A stretch of 64,000 bases of DNA from Streptomyces endocoffeicus. GTDB lineage: Bacteria > Actinomycetota > Actinomycetes > Streptomycetales > Streptomycetaceae. Under the pieces are notes generated by a model. That model did not search any database and had not been told where the DNA came from. It saw nothing but the letters and a program-made list of their open reading frames with translations. Of this stretch, positions 1-8,968 are shown in pieces (position 1 is the first letter of the stretch; each line of letters opens with the position of its first letter). The translations under genes were made by a program, and so were the position numbers. Location: NCBI RefSeq assembly GCF_016741935.1, contig NZ_JAERRG010000024.1:62001-126000 (forward strand). The letters are read 5' to 3'.

Positions 1-1509
1 GCTTCATGGACGGTGACGCTGCGCTGCACGGCGGCGTACGCGGACGGCGACCAGTTCCCGGCCGCCCCGGCGGACGCCGTACCCTGGCGCGGCCCGGCCC
101 TGCGCAGCGCGGACCGGCGCTTCGACCACTGGCTGGACCAGTCGGTCGCCGACGCGGACCGGCTGCGCCTGATGGACCCCCGGTCCGCGGAGGGCCGCAC
201 GGGCGGCGTCGATCAGTTCCTGGCGGCCGGAGCTCCGTGGTTTCTGACCCTCTTCGGCCGCGACTCGCTGTGGGCCGCCCGGATGCTGCTCCCGCTCGGC
301 ACCGAGCTCGCGGCCGGTACGCTGCGCACCCTCGCCCGCCGCCAGGGGGCGGTGGCCGACCCCGCCACGGAGGAGCAGCCGGGGAAGATCCTGCACGAAG
401 TGCGGCGCTCCACCCAGAGCTTCACCGACACGTTCGCCGTCCCGCCGGTGTACTACGGCACGGTCGACGCGACCCCCCTGTGGATCACCCTGCTCCACGA
501 CGCCTGGCGCTGGGGCCTGGCCCCCGAGCAGGTGGAGCAGCTGCTGCCGCACACCGAGTCGGCGCTCGCGTGGATACGCGACCAGGCGGACGCGGCCGGC
601 GACGGTTTCCTCAGGTACGTCGACCGGACCGGACGGGGCCTGGCCAACCAGGGCTGGAAGGACTCCGGCGACGCCATCCGCCATCGCGACGGCCGGCTCG
701 CCGACCCGCCGATCGCGCTGTGCGAGGTGCAGGCGTACGCGTACGAGGCGGCGCGGGGCGGCGCGGCCCTGCTGCGCGCTTTCGGGCGGCCGGGGGCGGA
801 CGCCTGGGAGGAATGGGCGGACGGGCTCGCCACCCGCTTCCGGAAGCGCTTCTGGGTGGAGGACGCGCGGGGCCCGTACCCGGCGGTCGCGCTGGACCGC
901 GACAGCCGGCCGGTGGACTCGGTCACCTCGGGCTTCGGCCACCTTCTCGGGACGGGCCTGCTGAACCAGGAGGAGAGCGCGGCGCTGGCGGCCCGGTTGA
1001 CCGGCCCCGACCTCGACTCGGGCCACGGTCTGCGCACCCTGAGCAGCGATTCGGTGGGCTTCAATCCGTACGGCTACCACATTGGCTCCATCTGGCCGCA
1101 CGACACCGCGATCGCCGTGCACGGCCTGGTCAGGGCCGGCTTCCCGGACGCGGCGGCGCCGCTGGCGGCGGGCCTGCTGACGGCGTCGGCGGGGTTCGCC
1201 GGCCGCCTGCCCGAGCTCTTCGCAGGGCACGGCGGAGCGGCGGGCCCGCACCCCGCCCCCTACCCCGCGTCCTGTCGCCCCCAGGCCTGGGCGGCCGCTT
1301 CCTCGGTCCTGGTGCTGCGCTCGGCCCTCGGCCTGGAGGCGGACGTCCCGGGCGGCACGGTCACCGTGGCCCCCGCCTTCGCCGGGGCGTACGCCCCGCT
1401 GACGGTGACGGGGCTCCAGGTCGGCGGGGCCCGGCTGGACATCGCGCTGGCGGCGGACGGAGCGGTGAGCGTGACGGCACCGGAGGGGCTGACGGTGGTC
1501 TCGGCCTGA
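1..1509 (+). CDS. Glycogen-debranching-type (amylo-alpha-1,6-glucosidase) family glycosidase, C-terminal part
   Basis: The frame is open at the window edge, so the gene begins upstream and only about 500 C-terminal residues are seen. The translation has the (alpha/alpha)6-barrel motifs of the debranching/MGH1-like glycosidases: GRDSLWAARMLLPLGT, then GWKDSGDAI, then SDSVGFNPYGYHIGSIWPHD. Members trim alpha-glucan or similar oligosaccharide branches in the cytoplasm; the substrate cannot be fixed from sequence. The C-terminus ends in a small beta-rich tail. The gene converges on the class II aldolase 56 bases downstream. A GTG at base 13 could be an internal start, but the in-frame sequence before it also reads as protein, so I treat it as internal. 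Confidence 0.8.
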   Translation, partial: ASWTVTLRCTAAYADGDQFPAAPADAVPWRGPALRSADRRFDHWLDQSVADADRLRLMDPRSAEGRTGGVDQFLAAGAPWFLTLFGRDSLWAARMLLPLGTELAAGTLRTLARRQGAVADPATEEQPGKILHEVRRSTQSFTDTFAVPPVYYGTVDATPLWITLLHDAWRWGLAPEQVEQLLPHTESALAWIRDQADAAGDGFLRYVDRTGRGLANQGWKDSGDAIRHRDGRLADPPIALCEVQAYAYEAARGGAALLRAFGRPGADAWEEWADGLATRFRKRFWVEDARGPYPAVALDRDSRPVDSVTSGFGHLLGTGLLNQEESAALAARLTGPDLDSGHGLRTLSSDSVGFNPYGYHIGSIWPHDTAIAVHGLVRAGFPDAAAPLAAGLLTASAGFAGRLPELFAGHGGAAGPHPAPYPASCRPQAWAAASSVLVLRSALGLEADVPGGTVTVAPAFAGAYAPLTVTGLQVGGARLDIALAADGAVSVTAPEGLTVVSA

Positions 1510-1565
1510 CGCGGCGCCCCGGTGCTTCGGCAGCAGCTCTACGAGCTGTGCGTGAACCCGAGGCT

Positions 1566-2357
1566 TCAGTCCTTGTAGTCGGGGGCGATGCGCTCGACCA
1601 TCCGGAGCAGTGCCGCCCAGGCGAGGTCGTACGCCTTGTCGTCCTGGAGGTCGGAGCTGTCGTCCTCGCCGGCCAGTTGGCGTGCGGTGAGTTCGCAGAT
1701 GTCGGGGTGGGGGGTGATGAGCTTCGCGCCGCCGGCCATGGCCGTGGTCTGGATCTCGCACGCCTTGTCCAGGTAGTACATGCGCAGGAATGCCTCGCCC
1801 GGGGTCTCGCCGACGGTCAGCAGACCGTGGTTGCGCAGGATCATCGCGGGGTGGTCGGCGAGGTCGGTGACCAGGCGGCGCTGTTCGGCGAGGTTGAGGG
1901 CGACGCCCTCGTAGTCGTGGTAGCCGACCCTGCCGTAGAACTCCATGGAGATCTGGTTGAGCGAGAGCAGACCGTCCTCCTGCGCGGCGACGGCGCAGCC
2001 CGCCTTGGTGTGGGTGTGCAGGACGCAGTGGGCGTCGGGGCGGGCGGCGTGGATGGCGCTGTGGATGACGAATCCGGCGGGGTTGACGGGGTGCGGGGTG
2101 TCCTCGACGGGCCGGCCGGAGAGGTCGACCTTGACCAGGTTCGACGCGGTGATCTCCTCGAAGAGCAGGCCGTACGGGTTGATCAGGAAGTGGTGCCCGG
2201 GTCCGGGGACGCGGGCGGAGATATGCGTGAAGATCAGGTCGGTCATCCGGAAGTGGGCCACCAGGCGGTAGACGGCGGCGAGTTCGCGGCGCAGGCGGTG
2301 TTCCTCGTCGGAAGTGGTCTGGGCGGTGTGATCGGTGCGGAGTGTCACTTCGGTCAT
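1566..2357 (-). CDS. Class II aldolase/adducin-family protein
   Basis: 263 residues, the usual size for this family. Zinc-ligand histidines are visible as LHTHTKAG (about residue 118) and, further on, LRNHGLLTVG. The family contains metal-dependent sugar-phosphate aldolases and decarboxylases as well as adducin-like proteins, and the substrate is not evident here. The ATG at 2357 follows a purine-rich GGGAG site, which supports the start. An IS110 element lies immediately upstream, so the native promoter may have been displaced or altered. The gene converges with the glycosidase gene. Confidence 0.85.
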   Translation of the reverse strand: MTEVTLRTDHTAQTTSDEEHRLRRELAAVYRLVAHFRMTDLIFTHISARVPGPGHHFLINPYGLLFEEITASNLVKVDLSGRPVEDTPHPVNPAGFVIHSAIHAARPDAHCVLHTHTKAGCAVAAQEDGLLSLNQISMEFYGRVGYHDYEGVALNLAEQRRLVTDLADHPAMILRNHGLLTVGETPGEAFLRMYYLDKACEIQTTAMAGGAKLITPHPDICELTARQLAGEDDSSDLQDDKAYDLAWAALLRMVERIAPDYKD

Positions 2358-2381
2358 GAGTGCTCCCTAAGAATGGTTGGC

Positions 2382-2460
2382 GGTCCGGGAGGACCGGGTG
2401 TGGCTGATGAGTGGTTGCCGTTGATGGCTCGGAAGGAATGGCCGCCCGGTCCTCCGGGAC
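2382..2460. ncRNA. Candidate structured left-end RNA (possible bridge RNA) of the IS110 element
   Basis: This untranslated stretch precedes the transposase. GGTCCGGGAGGACCGGG at 2382-2398 is matched in inverted orientation by CCCGGTCCTCCGGGAC at 2445-2460, with one base missing, enclosing 46 bases. The left arm can also fold alone, GGTCC and GGACC around a GGGA loop. IS110-group elements are known to transcribe a bridge RNA from the non-coding end upstream of the transposase. The position and the long stem fit that, but the guide loops were not derived. The repeat could instead be an operator or attenuator of the aldolase gene. Confidence 0.35.
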
Positions 2461-2567
2461 GCTCCGACCACTGATTGAGAACTGCGGTCATCGCTGGTTA
2501 GGGACCTGTCGGCGGAGTGTTCTGCGGGCCACGGAAGTGCTGGTCACGGTGGAACGGAGCGACGGGC

Positions 2568-3770
2568 TTGAGCACGCCTCACGCGCGGATATGGGTCGGC
2601 GTCGATGCCGGCAAGGGGCATCACTGGGCAGTGGCATTGGACGCCGACGGCGAGACGCTGTTCTCCACGAAGGTGATCAACGACGAAGCGCAGATCCTCA
2701 CGCTGATCGAGACCGCCCGGGAACGGACCGGTGAGGTGCGGTGGGCGGTGGACATCTCTGGCCGATCTTCCACATTGCTGCTGGCTCTGCTGGTCGCACA
2801 CGGCCAGCAGGTGGTCTACGTGCCCGGCCGCACGGTCAACCGCATGTCCGCGGCCTACAAGGGCGAGGGCAAGACCGACGCCAAAGACGCCCGAGTCATC
2901 GCCGACCAGGCCCGCATGCGGCGGGACTTCGCCCCGCTGGACACACCGCCGGAGCTGGTCTCCACCCTCCAGCTGCTGACCCACTACCGGGCCGACCTGA
3001 TCACTGACCGGGTCCGGCTGATCAACCGGCTCCGTGACCTCCTGGTGGGCGTCTGCCCCGCCCTGGAGCGGGCCTTCGACTACTCCGCGGCCAAGGGCCC
3101 GGTCGTCATGCTGACCGAGTACCAGACCCCGGCCGCCCTCCGCCGGATCGGTGTGAAACGGCTGATGACCTGGCTGGAACGCCGCAAGGTCCGCGGCGCT
3201 GCCCAGGTCGCCGCCAGGGCGGTTGAGGCAGCTCAGACCCAGATGACCACCCTGCCCGGGGAGAAGCGGGCCGCCAGGATGATCGGCGATCTCGCCCACC
3301 AGCTCCTGGCCCTGGACGAACGAATCAAGGACAACGACCGGGAGATCCGCGAGATGTTCCGCACCGACGACCGGGCCGAGATCATCGAGTCCATGCCCGG
3401 CATGGGCCCGATCCTGGGCGCCGAGTTCGTCGCCATCGTCGGCGACCTGTCCGGCTACAAGGATGCCGGTCGTCTGGCCTCGCACGCCGGCCTGGCCCCG
3501 GTCGCCCGGGACTCCGGGCGCCGCACCGGCAACTACCACCGGCCCAAGCGCTACAACCGGCGCCTGCGGCACATCTTCTACATGGCCGCACAGACCGCCA
3601 TGATGCGTTCCGGACCCTCCCGGGACTACTACCTCAGAAAGCGGTCCGAGGGTCTGCTGCACACCCAGGCCCTGCTCGCGCTGGCCCGTCGCCGGGTCGA
3701 CGTTCTGTGGGCGATGCTGCGTGACGGGAGGCTGTTCACCTCCGCCCCGCCGGTCACACAGGCGGCTTGA
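2568..3770 (+). CDS. IS110-family transposase (DEDD type)
   Basis: About 400 residues. The N-terminal RuvC-like DEDD domain is recognisable from WVGVDAGKGHHWA, then DISGRSS, then KTDAKDARVIAD. The C-terminal Tnp20-type domain has SMPGMGPILGAEF and the conserved serine in RDSGRRTG, followed by HIFYMAAQTAM. The enzyme excises and inserts its element through a circular intermediate. I chose the TTG at 2568 because a GGAG site lies eight bases upstream and the family starts just before the first catalytic Asp; a GTG at 2517 is an in-frame alternative. The frame is intact, so the element may be active. Confidence 0.9.
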   Translation: MSTPHARIWVGVDAGKGHHWAVALDADGETLFSTKVINDEAQILTLIETARERTGEVRWAVDISGRSSTLLLALLVAHGQQVVYVPGRTVNRMSAAYKGEGKTDAKDARVIADQARMRRDFAPLDTPPELVSTLQLLTHYRADLITDRVRLINRLRDLLVGVCPALERAFDYSAAKGPVVMLTEYQTPAALRRIGVKRLMTWLERRKVRGAAQVAARAVEAAQTQMTTLPGEKRAARMIGDLAHQLLALDERIKDNDREIREMFRTDDRAEIIESMPGMGPILGAEFVAIVGDLSGYKDAGRLASHAGLAPVARDSGRRTGNYHRPKRYNRRLRHIFYMAAQTAMMRSGPSRDYYLRKRSEGLLHTQALLALARRRVDVLWAMLRDGRLFTSAPPVTQAA

Positions 3771-3817
3771 CAAGATCATTGAGATTCCTTCTGTCGTGGG
3801 CCTGATGGCCGGCGGGG

Positions 3818-3839
3818 CCCCGGGCCGGTTTGCCCGGGG
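3818..3839 (-). terminator. GC-rich hairpin, likely terminator of the symporter gene
   Basis: CCCCGGGC and GCCCGGGG form a perfect 8-bp stem around a 6-base loop, 40 bases past the symporter stop codon. No U-tract follows, as is common in Streptomyces. Confidence 0.5.
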
Positions 3840-3878
3840 GCTGTGTCGGTGAGTGAGCTGCCGACGCCGTCGGTCTGA

Positions 3879-5342
3879 TCAGGCCGCGCTGAATTCGGGG
3901 GTGCTGGTGGGCTCGCCTGCCAGGCGGCGGCGCCATGCCGCGACGACGGCTTCTTCGGTCGGCTTGGTCGCGAGGCTGACGGCCACATAGGCGATGAGGC
4001 CGGCGAGCAGGCCGTAGTAGACCGGTTCGTTGGCGAGGAGTCCGTCGATCACCATAAAAGTGATCACTGTGGCGCCGCCCGCGATCATCGAGGCCATGGC
4101 GCCGGGCAGGTTTCCGCGCCTCCAGATCAGGCCGCCGAGGATGGGTACGAGCAGGCCGCCGACGAGCAGGTCGTAGGCGACGGTGAGGGCCTCGATGACG
4201 TCCCCGAGGAGGCAGGCGATGACCATGGAGGTCACGCCGAGGATCGCTATGGCCAGGCGGTTGGAGCCGATCTCGTCCTGGTCCGCCGGGCTGACGGGGG
4301 CCTCGTGGCGGCCGCGGTGACGCAGCCGGGCCCAGATGTCATTGGTGGCGACGGTCGCGGAGGCGATCAGGGCGCCGCTGGCGGTGGACATCATCGCGGA
4401 CAGGGCGGCGGCCAGGACCAGGCCCTTGATTCCGGTGGGCAGGGAGTGCTTGACGATGGTGGCGAATGCCTCGTCGGCGCTGGCCAGGTTGGGGTAGAGC
4501 GCCTTGGTGGCCATGCCGATGAAGGCTCCGGCCAGGGCGTACACGAGACAGTAGACGCCGGCGACGGTGCCGCCCCAGGCGGCGACCTTGTCGGTGCGGG
4601 CGGTGAAGACCCGCTGCCAGATGTCCTGCCCGATGAGCATGCCGAAGGTGTAGATCAGTACGAAGGTGAAGATGGCCTGTCCGCCGATGGAGGTCGGGGA
4701 GAGGTAGCCGTGCGGAAGACGGTCGGCCATAGCGGCGAATCCGCCGGCCTTGGCCACCGCGATGGGCAGCAGCAGGACGAGCACGCCCAGGCTCTTGACC
4801 ACGAACTGGACCATGTCGGTGAGCGTGATGGACCACATGCCGCCGAGCGCCGAGTAGCCGACGACGATCGTGCCGCCGATGACGACCGCGACCCAGCGCG
4901 GGACGTCGAACAGGACGTCAAAGACGCTGGCGTAGGCGATGGTGGAGGTCACGACCAGCATGAGTGTGTAGATCCACATGACGATGCCGGAGACGATGCC
5001 GGCGGCGTCGCCGTAGCGCAGGGAGAGCATCTCGGCGACGGTGTAGACCCGCAGCCGGGCGATCCGGGCGGAAAAGAAGATGCTCAGGGCCAGCAGCCCG
5101 AGTCCGATGGAGCAGACCATGGCGGCACCGGAGATGCCGTACGTGTAGCCCAGGCGTACACCGCCGATGGTGGAGGCGCCGCCCAGGACTACGGCGGCCA
5201 TCGTGCCGGTGTACATGAGGGGGCCCAGGCGTCTTCCGGCGACCAGGAAGTCGCTCTTGGAAGCGGCGCGTTTCTTGCCCCACCAGCCCACGCCGACGAT
5301 GCCCAGCAGATATCCGGCCATGATGAGGTAGTCGACGGTCAT
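3879..5342 (-). CDS. Sodium:solute symporter (SSS) family transporter
   Basis: 487 residues with about 13 hydrophobic segments. The start MTVDYLIMAGYLLGIVGVGW is typical of SSS proteins. Other family features include GGASTIGGVRLGYTYG in the second segment and SAMMSTASGALIASATVATND in the sodium-site region. The family couples sodium entry to uptake of sugars, amino acids, nucleobases or carboxylates, and the substrate is unknown here. I chose the ATG at 5342 because GGAGG sits just upstream and the preceding 48 codons look non-coding. It diverges from a PucR-type regulator gene, which probably controls it; the spacer holds two palindromes. Confidence 0.88.
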   Translation of the reverse strand: MTVDYLIMAGYLLGIVGVGWWGKKRAASKSDFLVAGRRLGPLMYTGTMAAVVLGGASTIGGVRLGYTYGISGAAMVCSIGLGLLALSIFFSARIARLRVYTVAEMLSLRYGDAAGIVSGIVMWIYTLMLVVTSTIAYASVFDVLFDVPRWVAVVIGGTIVVGYSALGGMWSITLTDMVQFVVKSLGVLVLLLPIAVAKAGGFAAMADRLPHGYLSPTSIGGQAIFTFVLIYTFGMLIGQDIWQRVFTARTDKVAAWGGTVAGVYCLVYALAGAFIGMATKALYPNLASADEAFATIVKHSLPTGIKGLVLAAALSAMMSTASGALIASATVATNDIWARLRHRGRHEAPVSPADQDEIGSNRLAIAILGVTSMVIACLLGDVIEALTVAYDLLVGGLLVPILGGLIWRRGNLPGAMASMIAGGATVITFMVIDGLLANEPVYYGLLAGLIAYVAVSLATKPTEEAVVAAWRRRLAGEPTSTPEFSAA

Positions 5343-5522
5343 CAGGGTCCTCCGATTCACCGCGGCCGGCGCCTGATGCGCGAAGCCGTCAAAGGGGCTG
5401 AGGGGAAGGGCGCGGCCGCGCGCCAGGTGGGGAGGCCGGCGGCGCGGCGCCGAGGAGTGGAGAGAGGGAGGTAAGGGGGTGTGCACATGGGCAAGGGCCA
5501 GGGGTGGTGCCCTGCTGGTTAC

Positions 5523-5543
5523 ACGACCGTAGCTACCGGTCGT
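5523..5543. promoter_or_regulatory. Palindrome 1 in the symporter/PucR spacer
   Basis: ACGACCG and CGGTCGT flank the 7-base centre TAGCTAC. The element lies in the 299-base spacer between two divergent genes and is a candidate operator for the neighbouring PucR-type regulator. No direct evidence of binding is visible. Confidence 0.4.
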
Positions 5544-5565
5544 CCTGTTGCTGAAGTGCGGGTTC

Positions 5566-5593
5566 TATCCAATATGGAGTCATCCGTTGGATA
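5566..5593. promoter_or_regulatory. Palindrome 2 in the symporter/PucR spacer
   Basis: TATCCAA-N14-TTGGATA is a perfect 7-bp inverted repeat in a locally AT-richer stretch, 49 bases before the regulator start. It is the better candidate for an autoregulatory PucR-type operator. Confidence 0.45.
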
Positions 5594-5641
5594 AAACCGG
5601 CACTCCCGCGCAGTGCCACCGGGCTGGGAGGATGCCTCCTC

Positions 5642-7231
5642 ATGACCGAGACCGAGCAGCCGTCCGTTCCCCTCAGCGTGTTGCTGGCCGACCCGGAACT
5701 GGGCCTGCGCCAGGTCGCCGGACCGGCCGAGGACCGCCGTATCAGCACGGTCGGCACCACGGAGATCGAGGACCCCACGCCCTACCTCTTCGGCGGCGAA
5801 CTCCTCCTGACCGCGGGGGTTCGCCTCCCGCGCTCCGCGGACGGTATCGACACCTACCTGCGGCGCGTCGTCGCCGCCGGGGTGGCCGCGCTCGGGTTCG
5901 GTGTCGCCCCCGTACACGAGGAGGTTCCACCCGAACTCGCCGCGGCCTGTGACCGCCACGGGCTGCCGCTCCTGCGGCTGCCGCCGACCACACCGTTCGT
6001 GGCGGTCGGGCAGGCCACGTACGCCGCCATCGCCGAGGCCCGCAACCGTGAGCTGAGGGACATCTCCAAGGCTCAGTCGGCTCTCGCCTCCGCTGCCGCC
6101 CGTCCGGATGCGCTCCAGGCCGTGCTCACCCAGCTCAGCGCCCACACCAGGGCCTGGGCGGTGCTTTTCGACGCCCAGGGCAATGAGCTGTTCGGCGCCG
6201 GTCCTCGCCCCCCGGCTCCCGCACCGCAGCGCGTGCGCGACCTCGCCGTACACACCCTCGCGCGCACCAGCCGACGTCACGCGGCGCACCGACCAGTTCC
6301 TCCCGCGGCAGCGGCGGATCACCACGGAGGCATCCACCTGACCGTCCACACCCTGCCCGGCGCTGACGGCGCCACCACGCCGCTGGCCCTTGCCCAGGCC
6401 ACCACCACGGACCCGACTCTGGTTCACCGCCATGTGACCAGTACGGCGACCGTCTTGCTGGCCCTGCTCACCAGCCCGCGGCATGCCCTGGGCACCGACA
6501 CCCACAGCGTCGGCGCGCTGGTACGGCTGATGCTCGGGGCCACCCCCGCCCAGGTAGCACCCGCCCTGGCCCCCGCCGGCCGAACGAGCGGCGAGCACTG
6601 GATCGTGGTCCACGGACGGCACATCCCCGGACGCTCCACACCGGCACCGCCGACCGGTGACGATCCGGCCCAGCTCGCGACACTGGGCACCGCGCTGGGC
6701 ACGCCGTACCTGTACATCGACGGCCCCAGTCTGAGAGCGCTGATCCCCGGCGCACCGGACACCCGGCCCAGCGCCCCCGCACAGGCCGCCGACCTGGGGT
6801 GGATCCTCGGCTTCAGCGCGCCCGTATCCGCCCCCGACCTGCCACCGGCCGACCGCCAGGCCTAGCGCGCCCTGCAGCGCGCGATCGCCGCCGATGCCCC
6901 CGCCGTCGTGCACTCCCCCGACCCGCTCAGCCTTGATGCGATCGTCGCGCCGGCCGACGCCCAAGAGCTCGCCCGGACCCGCTTCGCCCCGCTGGACCAG
7001 GCCGGCTCACCGGGCACCACGGTCCTCCTGGACACCCTGCGGACCTGGCTGAACCTGCACGGCAGCTGGGACCGCGCCGCGGCAGCCCTGCGGGTGCACC
7101 GCAACACCGTGCGCCACCGCCTCGCTCGGGTCGCCGAGCTCCTCGACGTCGACCTTCGGGATCCGGGCGTCCGCATGGAACTCTGGTTCGCCCTGCATTG
7201 GCTGCCCGACGAGCATCGCACGCACCCTTGA
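5642..7231 (+). pseudogene. PucR-family transcriptional regulator interrupted by an in-frame TAG
   Basis: The reading frame runs for 530 codons with one stop, TAG at 6863-6865. Before it are 407 residues with the N-terminal PucR domain (VLLADPELGLRQVAG, then TTEIEDPTPYLFGGELLLTAG) and a central region. After it, in the same frame, the sequence continues as RALQRAIAAD and reaches the C-terminal PucR helix-turn-helix (GSWDRAAAALRVHRNTVRHRL). A single C-to-T change, CAG to TAG, would explain the break. The first part alone lacks the DNA-binding domain. A GTG at 6908 could restart a 107-residue HTH fragment. The gene faces away from the symporter it probably regulated. Confidence 0.8.
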
Positions 7232-7441
7232 CCGGCAGAACTCCCGCAGCCACACGTGGCGGACGCCGTCGACCCGCCGCTGGTCCGCACCGCCCGTAGG
7301 ACACGGAGCCACAGCCTCAGCCGTTCGGGTGTGTGTACCACACATTGGTCCCGTGCCCCCTGTGTATGAACACTTGCTTCCGACATCCGCGAGCCGCATA
7401 GCAGATGAGGGATGCGACTCAAGAATGAGGAGAGAGCCACG

Positions 7442-8743
7442 ATGACCTTCAGGCCCATCGGCAGCCACCACGTCCTGAGCCGCCGGTCCACACTCGCCGC
7501 GGCGGGGATCGCAGCCGTGAGCGCTCTCGGCGTGGATGGTGCCCAGGCGCGGTCGAGGCACACGCGCGCGTCCAGCCGCTCAAGCCTCACACCGGAGGCC
7601 GAGCCGATCGCCGAGAACCTCCTCGACACCACCCCGGAGAACCAGGCCGCGACCTATCGGCACGTCGACCGCCAACGGCTCGCGACCCGTGCCATCCACA
7701 TGGACCCGGCCCGAACCACCCCGCTCCCGCGCAACGGAACCTCACTGAGCGACGTGCGCTACACCTACCAGGGGACCAGTCGCACCGTCGAACGCTTCGT
7801 CGCCGAGAACCGGATCGCCGGTCTCCTGGTGCTCAAGGACGGCGTCATCGCCCACGAGCAGTACGCGATGGGCAACACCGAAACGACGCGGTGGACGTCG
7901 ATGTCCATTGCCAAGTCCGTCACCTCCACCCTGATCGGCGCGGCCCTGGCCGACGGCGCGATCGGCGGACTCGACGACCCGGTCCTGCGGTACGTCCCCG
8001 AGCTGAAGGGCAGCGCCTACCAGGACAACACGATCCGCCAGTTGCTCCAGATGAGCTCGGGCGTCAAATGGATCGAAGCCGGCGCGAACGACCCCTACGG
8101 CGACAACGACATCGCGCGCATGTTCAAAGGGATATACGGCAAGCAGCCAGGCGCGGTCATGGAACTCATGCGGACCCGCCCGCGGGCGGCGGCACCCGGC
8201 AGCGTCTTCAACTATTCCACCGGCGAGGCCTACGTGCTCTCGGCCGTCGTCGCCAACGCGACGGGGAAGACGGCGAGCCGCTACCTGTCGGAAAGGATCT
8301 GGCGCCCCCTCGGAATGGAAGCCGACGCGTACTGGATACTCGACGCGCCCGGGGGCCGGGAGATGGGTGGCAGCTGCATCCAGGCGACACTGCGCGACTA
8401 CGGCCGCTTCGGGCAGTTCATCCTGACCGGCGGCGACGGAGTCGTGCCGAGGGGATGGCGGAACCAGGCGGGCCGACCCGAGTCCAGGCTCACCGGCTAC
8501 GGGCGCCTGTACGAGGGATCCCCGTACGGCTACGGCTACCTGTGGTGGGCCATCCCGCCCGGGGTCGCCGGTGCGCGCGGCCGTGTCCCCACCTTCGTAG
8601 GGCTCGGGCACGGCGGGCAGAAGCTCTACATCAACCCCGCGGAAGGCGTCGTGGCCGTGCTGTGGAGCGCTCTGCGGCCCGGGGTCGACGTGGATCCGGA
8701 GCTCTTCGCGCTCCTCGGCTCCGTGGTCCACGCACTGCGATGA
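7442..8743 (+). CDS. Secreted serine hydrolase, beta-lactamase class C-like
   Basis: 433 residues. The N-terminus has a twin-arginine signal (SRRSTLAAAG, then a hydrophobic stretch ending near AQA), so export is probably through the Tat system. The catalytic SxxK tetrad is in SMSIAKS, the second motif begins YSTGEAY, and the third is GLGHGGQ near the C-terminus. The family includes esterases, D-aminohydrolases and carboxypeptidases; a substrate such as 6-aminohexanoate dimer is possible but cannot be assigned. I chose the ATG at 7442, which follows GAGGAGAGAG, rather than an in-frame ATG 30 bases upstream. Confidence 0.85.
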   Translation: MTFRPIGSHHVLSRRSTLAAAGIAAVSALGVDGAQARSRHTRASSRSSLTPEAEPIAENLLDTTPENQAATYRHVDRQRLATRAIHMDPARTTPLPRNGTSLSDVRYTYQGTSRTVERFVAENRIAGLLVLKDGVIAHEQYAMGNTETTRWTSMSIAKSVTSTLIGAALADGAIGGLDDPVLRYVPELKGSAYQDNTIRQLLQMSSGVKWIEAGANDPYGDNDIARMFKGIYGKQPGAVMELMRTRPRAAAPGSVFNYSTGEAYVLSAVVANATGKTASRYLSERIWRPLGMEADAYWILDAPGGREMGGSCIQATLRDYGRFGQFILTGGDGVVPRGWRNQAGRPESRLTGYGRLYEGSPYGYGYLWWAIPPGVAGARGRVPTFVGLGHGGQKLYINPAEGVVAVLWSALRPGVDVDPELFALLGSVVHALR

Positions 8744-8968
8744 CAAGTGCCGCGGCCCTCCAGAGGTCTTCCCCCGCGAGAGCCCTCGAACCCGCCGACC
8801 GCGAGCGTCGTGCCGTCCGGAATATGCCGCCACGGCCGATCCGTCAACTCCCCTCCAGGGATTTATCATTGTCCACAAAGATCGGTCGAACTTTCCACTA
8901 ATCTTCCTGACTCATCAGCGCCAGCCGCCCGATCCCGGGCGGGAGAGCACTCCACGGGGGAGGAGTCC

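Larger units (their letters stand above)
2358..3878 (+). mobile_element. IS110-family insertion sequence (ends not resolved)
   Basis: A single IS110-type transposase gene fills the space between an aldolase and a symporter. IS110 elements usually lack clear terminal inverted repeats and often make no target duplication, so the true ends cannot be placed from one copy. The limits given are the neighbouring gene borders and overstate the element. The leading about 210 bases are non-coding and structured, as expected for this family. Confidence 0.55.

Noticed and set aside
1534..1548. Small hairpin CAGCTC/GAGCTG between convergent genes
   Set aside because: Only six pairs and no tail; too weak to call a terminator.
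4..1761. Long open frame opposite the glycosidase gene
   Set aside because: High-GC shadow frame; codon pattern and family motifs are on the plus strand.
2544..3779. Long open frame antisense to the transposase
   Set aside because: No recognisable domain; the plus strand encodes a clear IS110 transposase.
3819..3836. Palindrome resembling a DevR box past the symporter stop
   Set aside because: GGGCCGGTTTGCCC is part of a terminator hairpin at a gene 3' end and mismatches the core.
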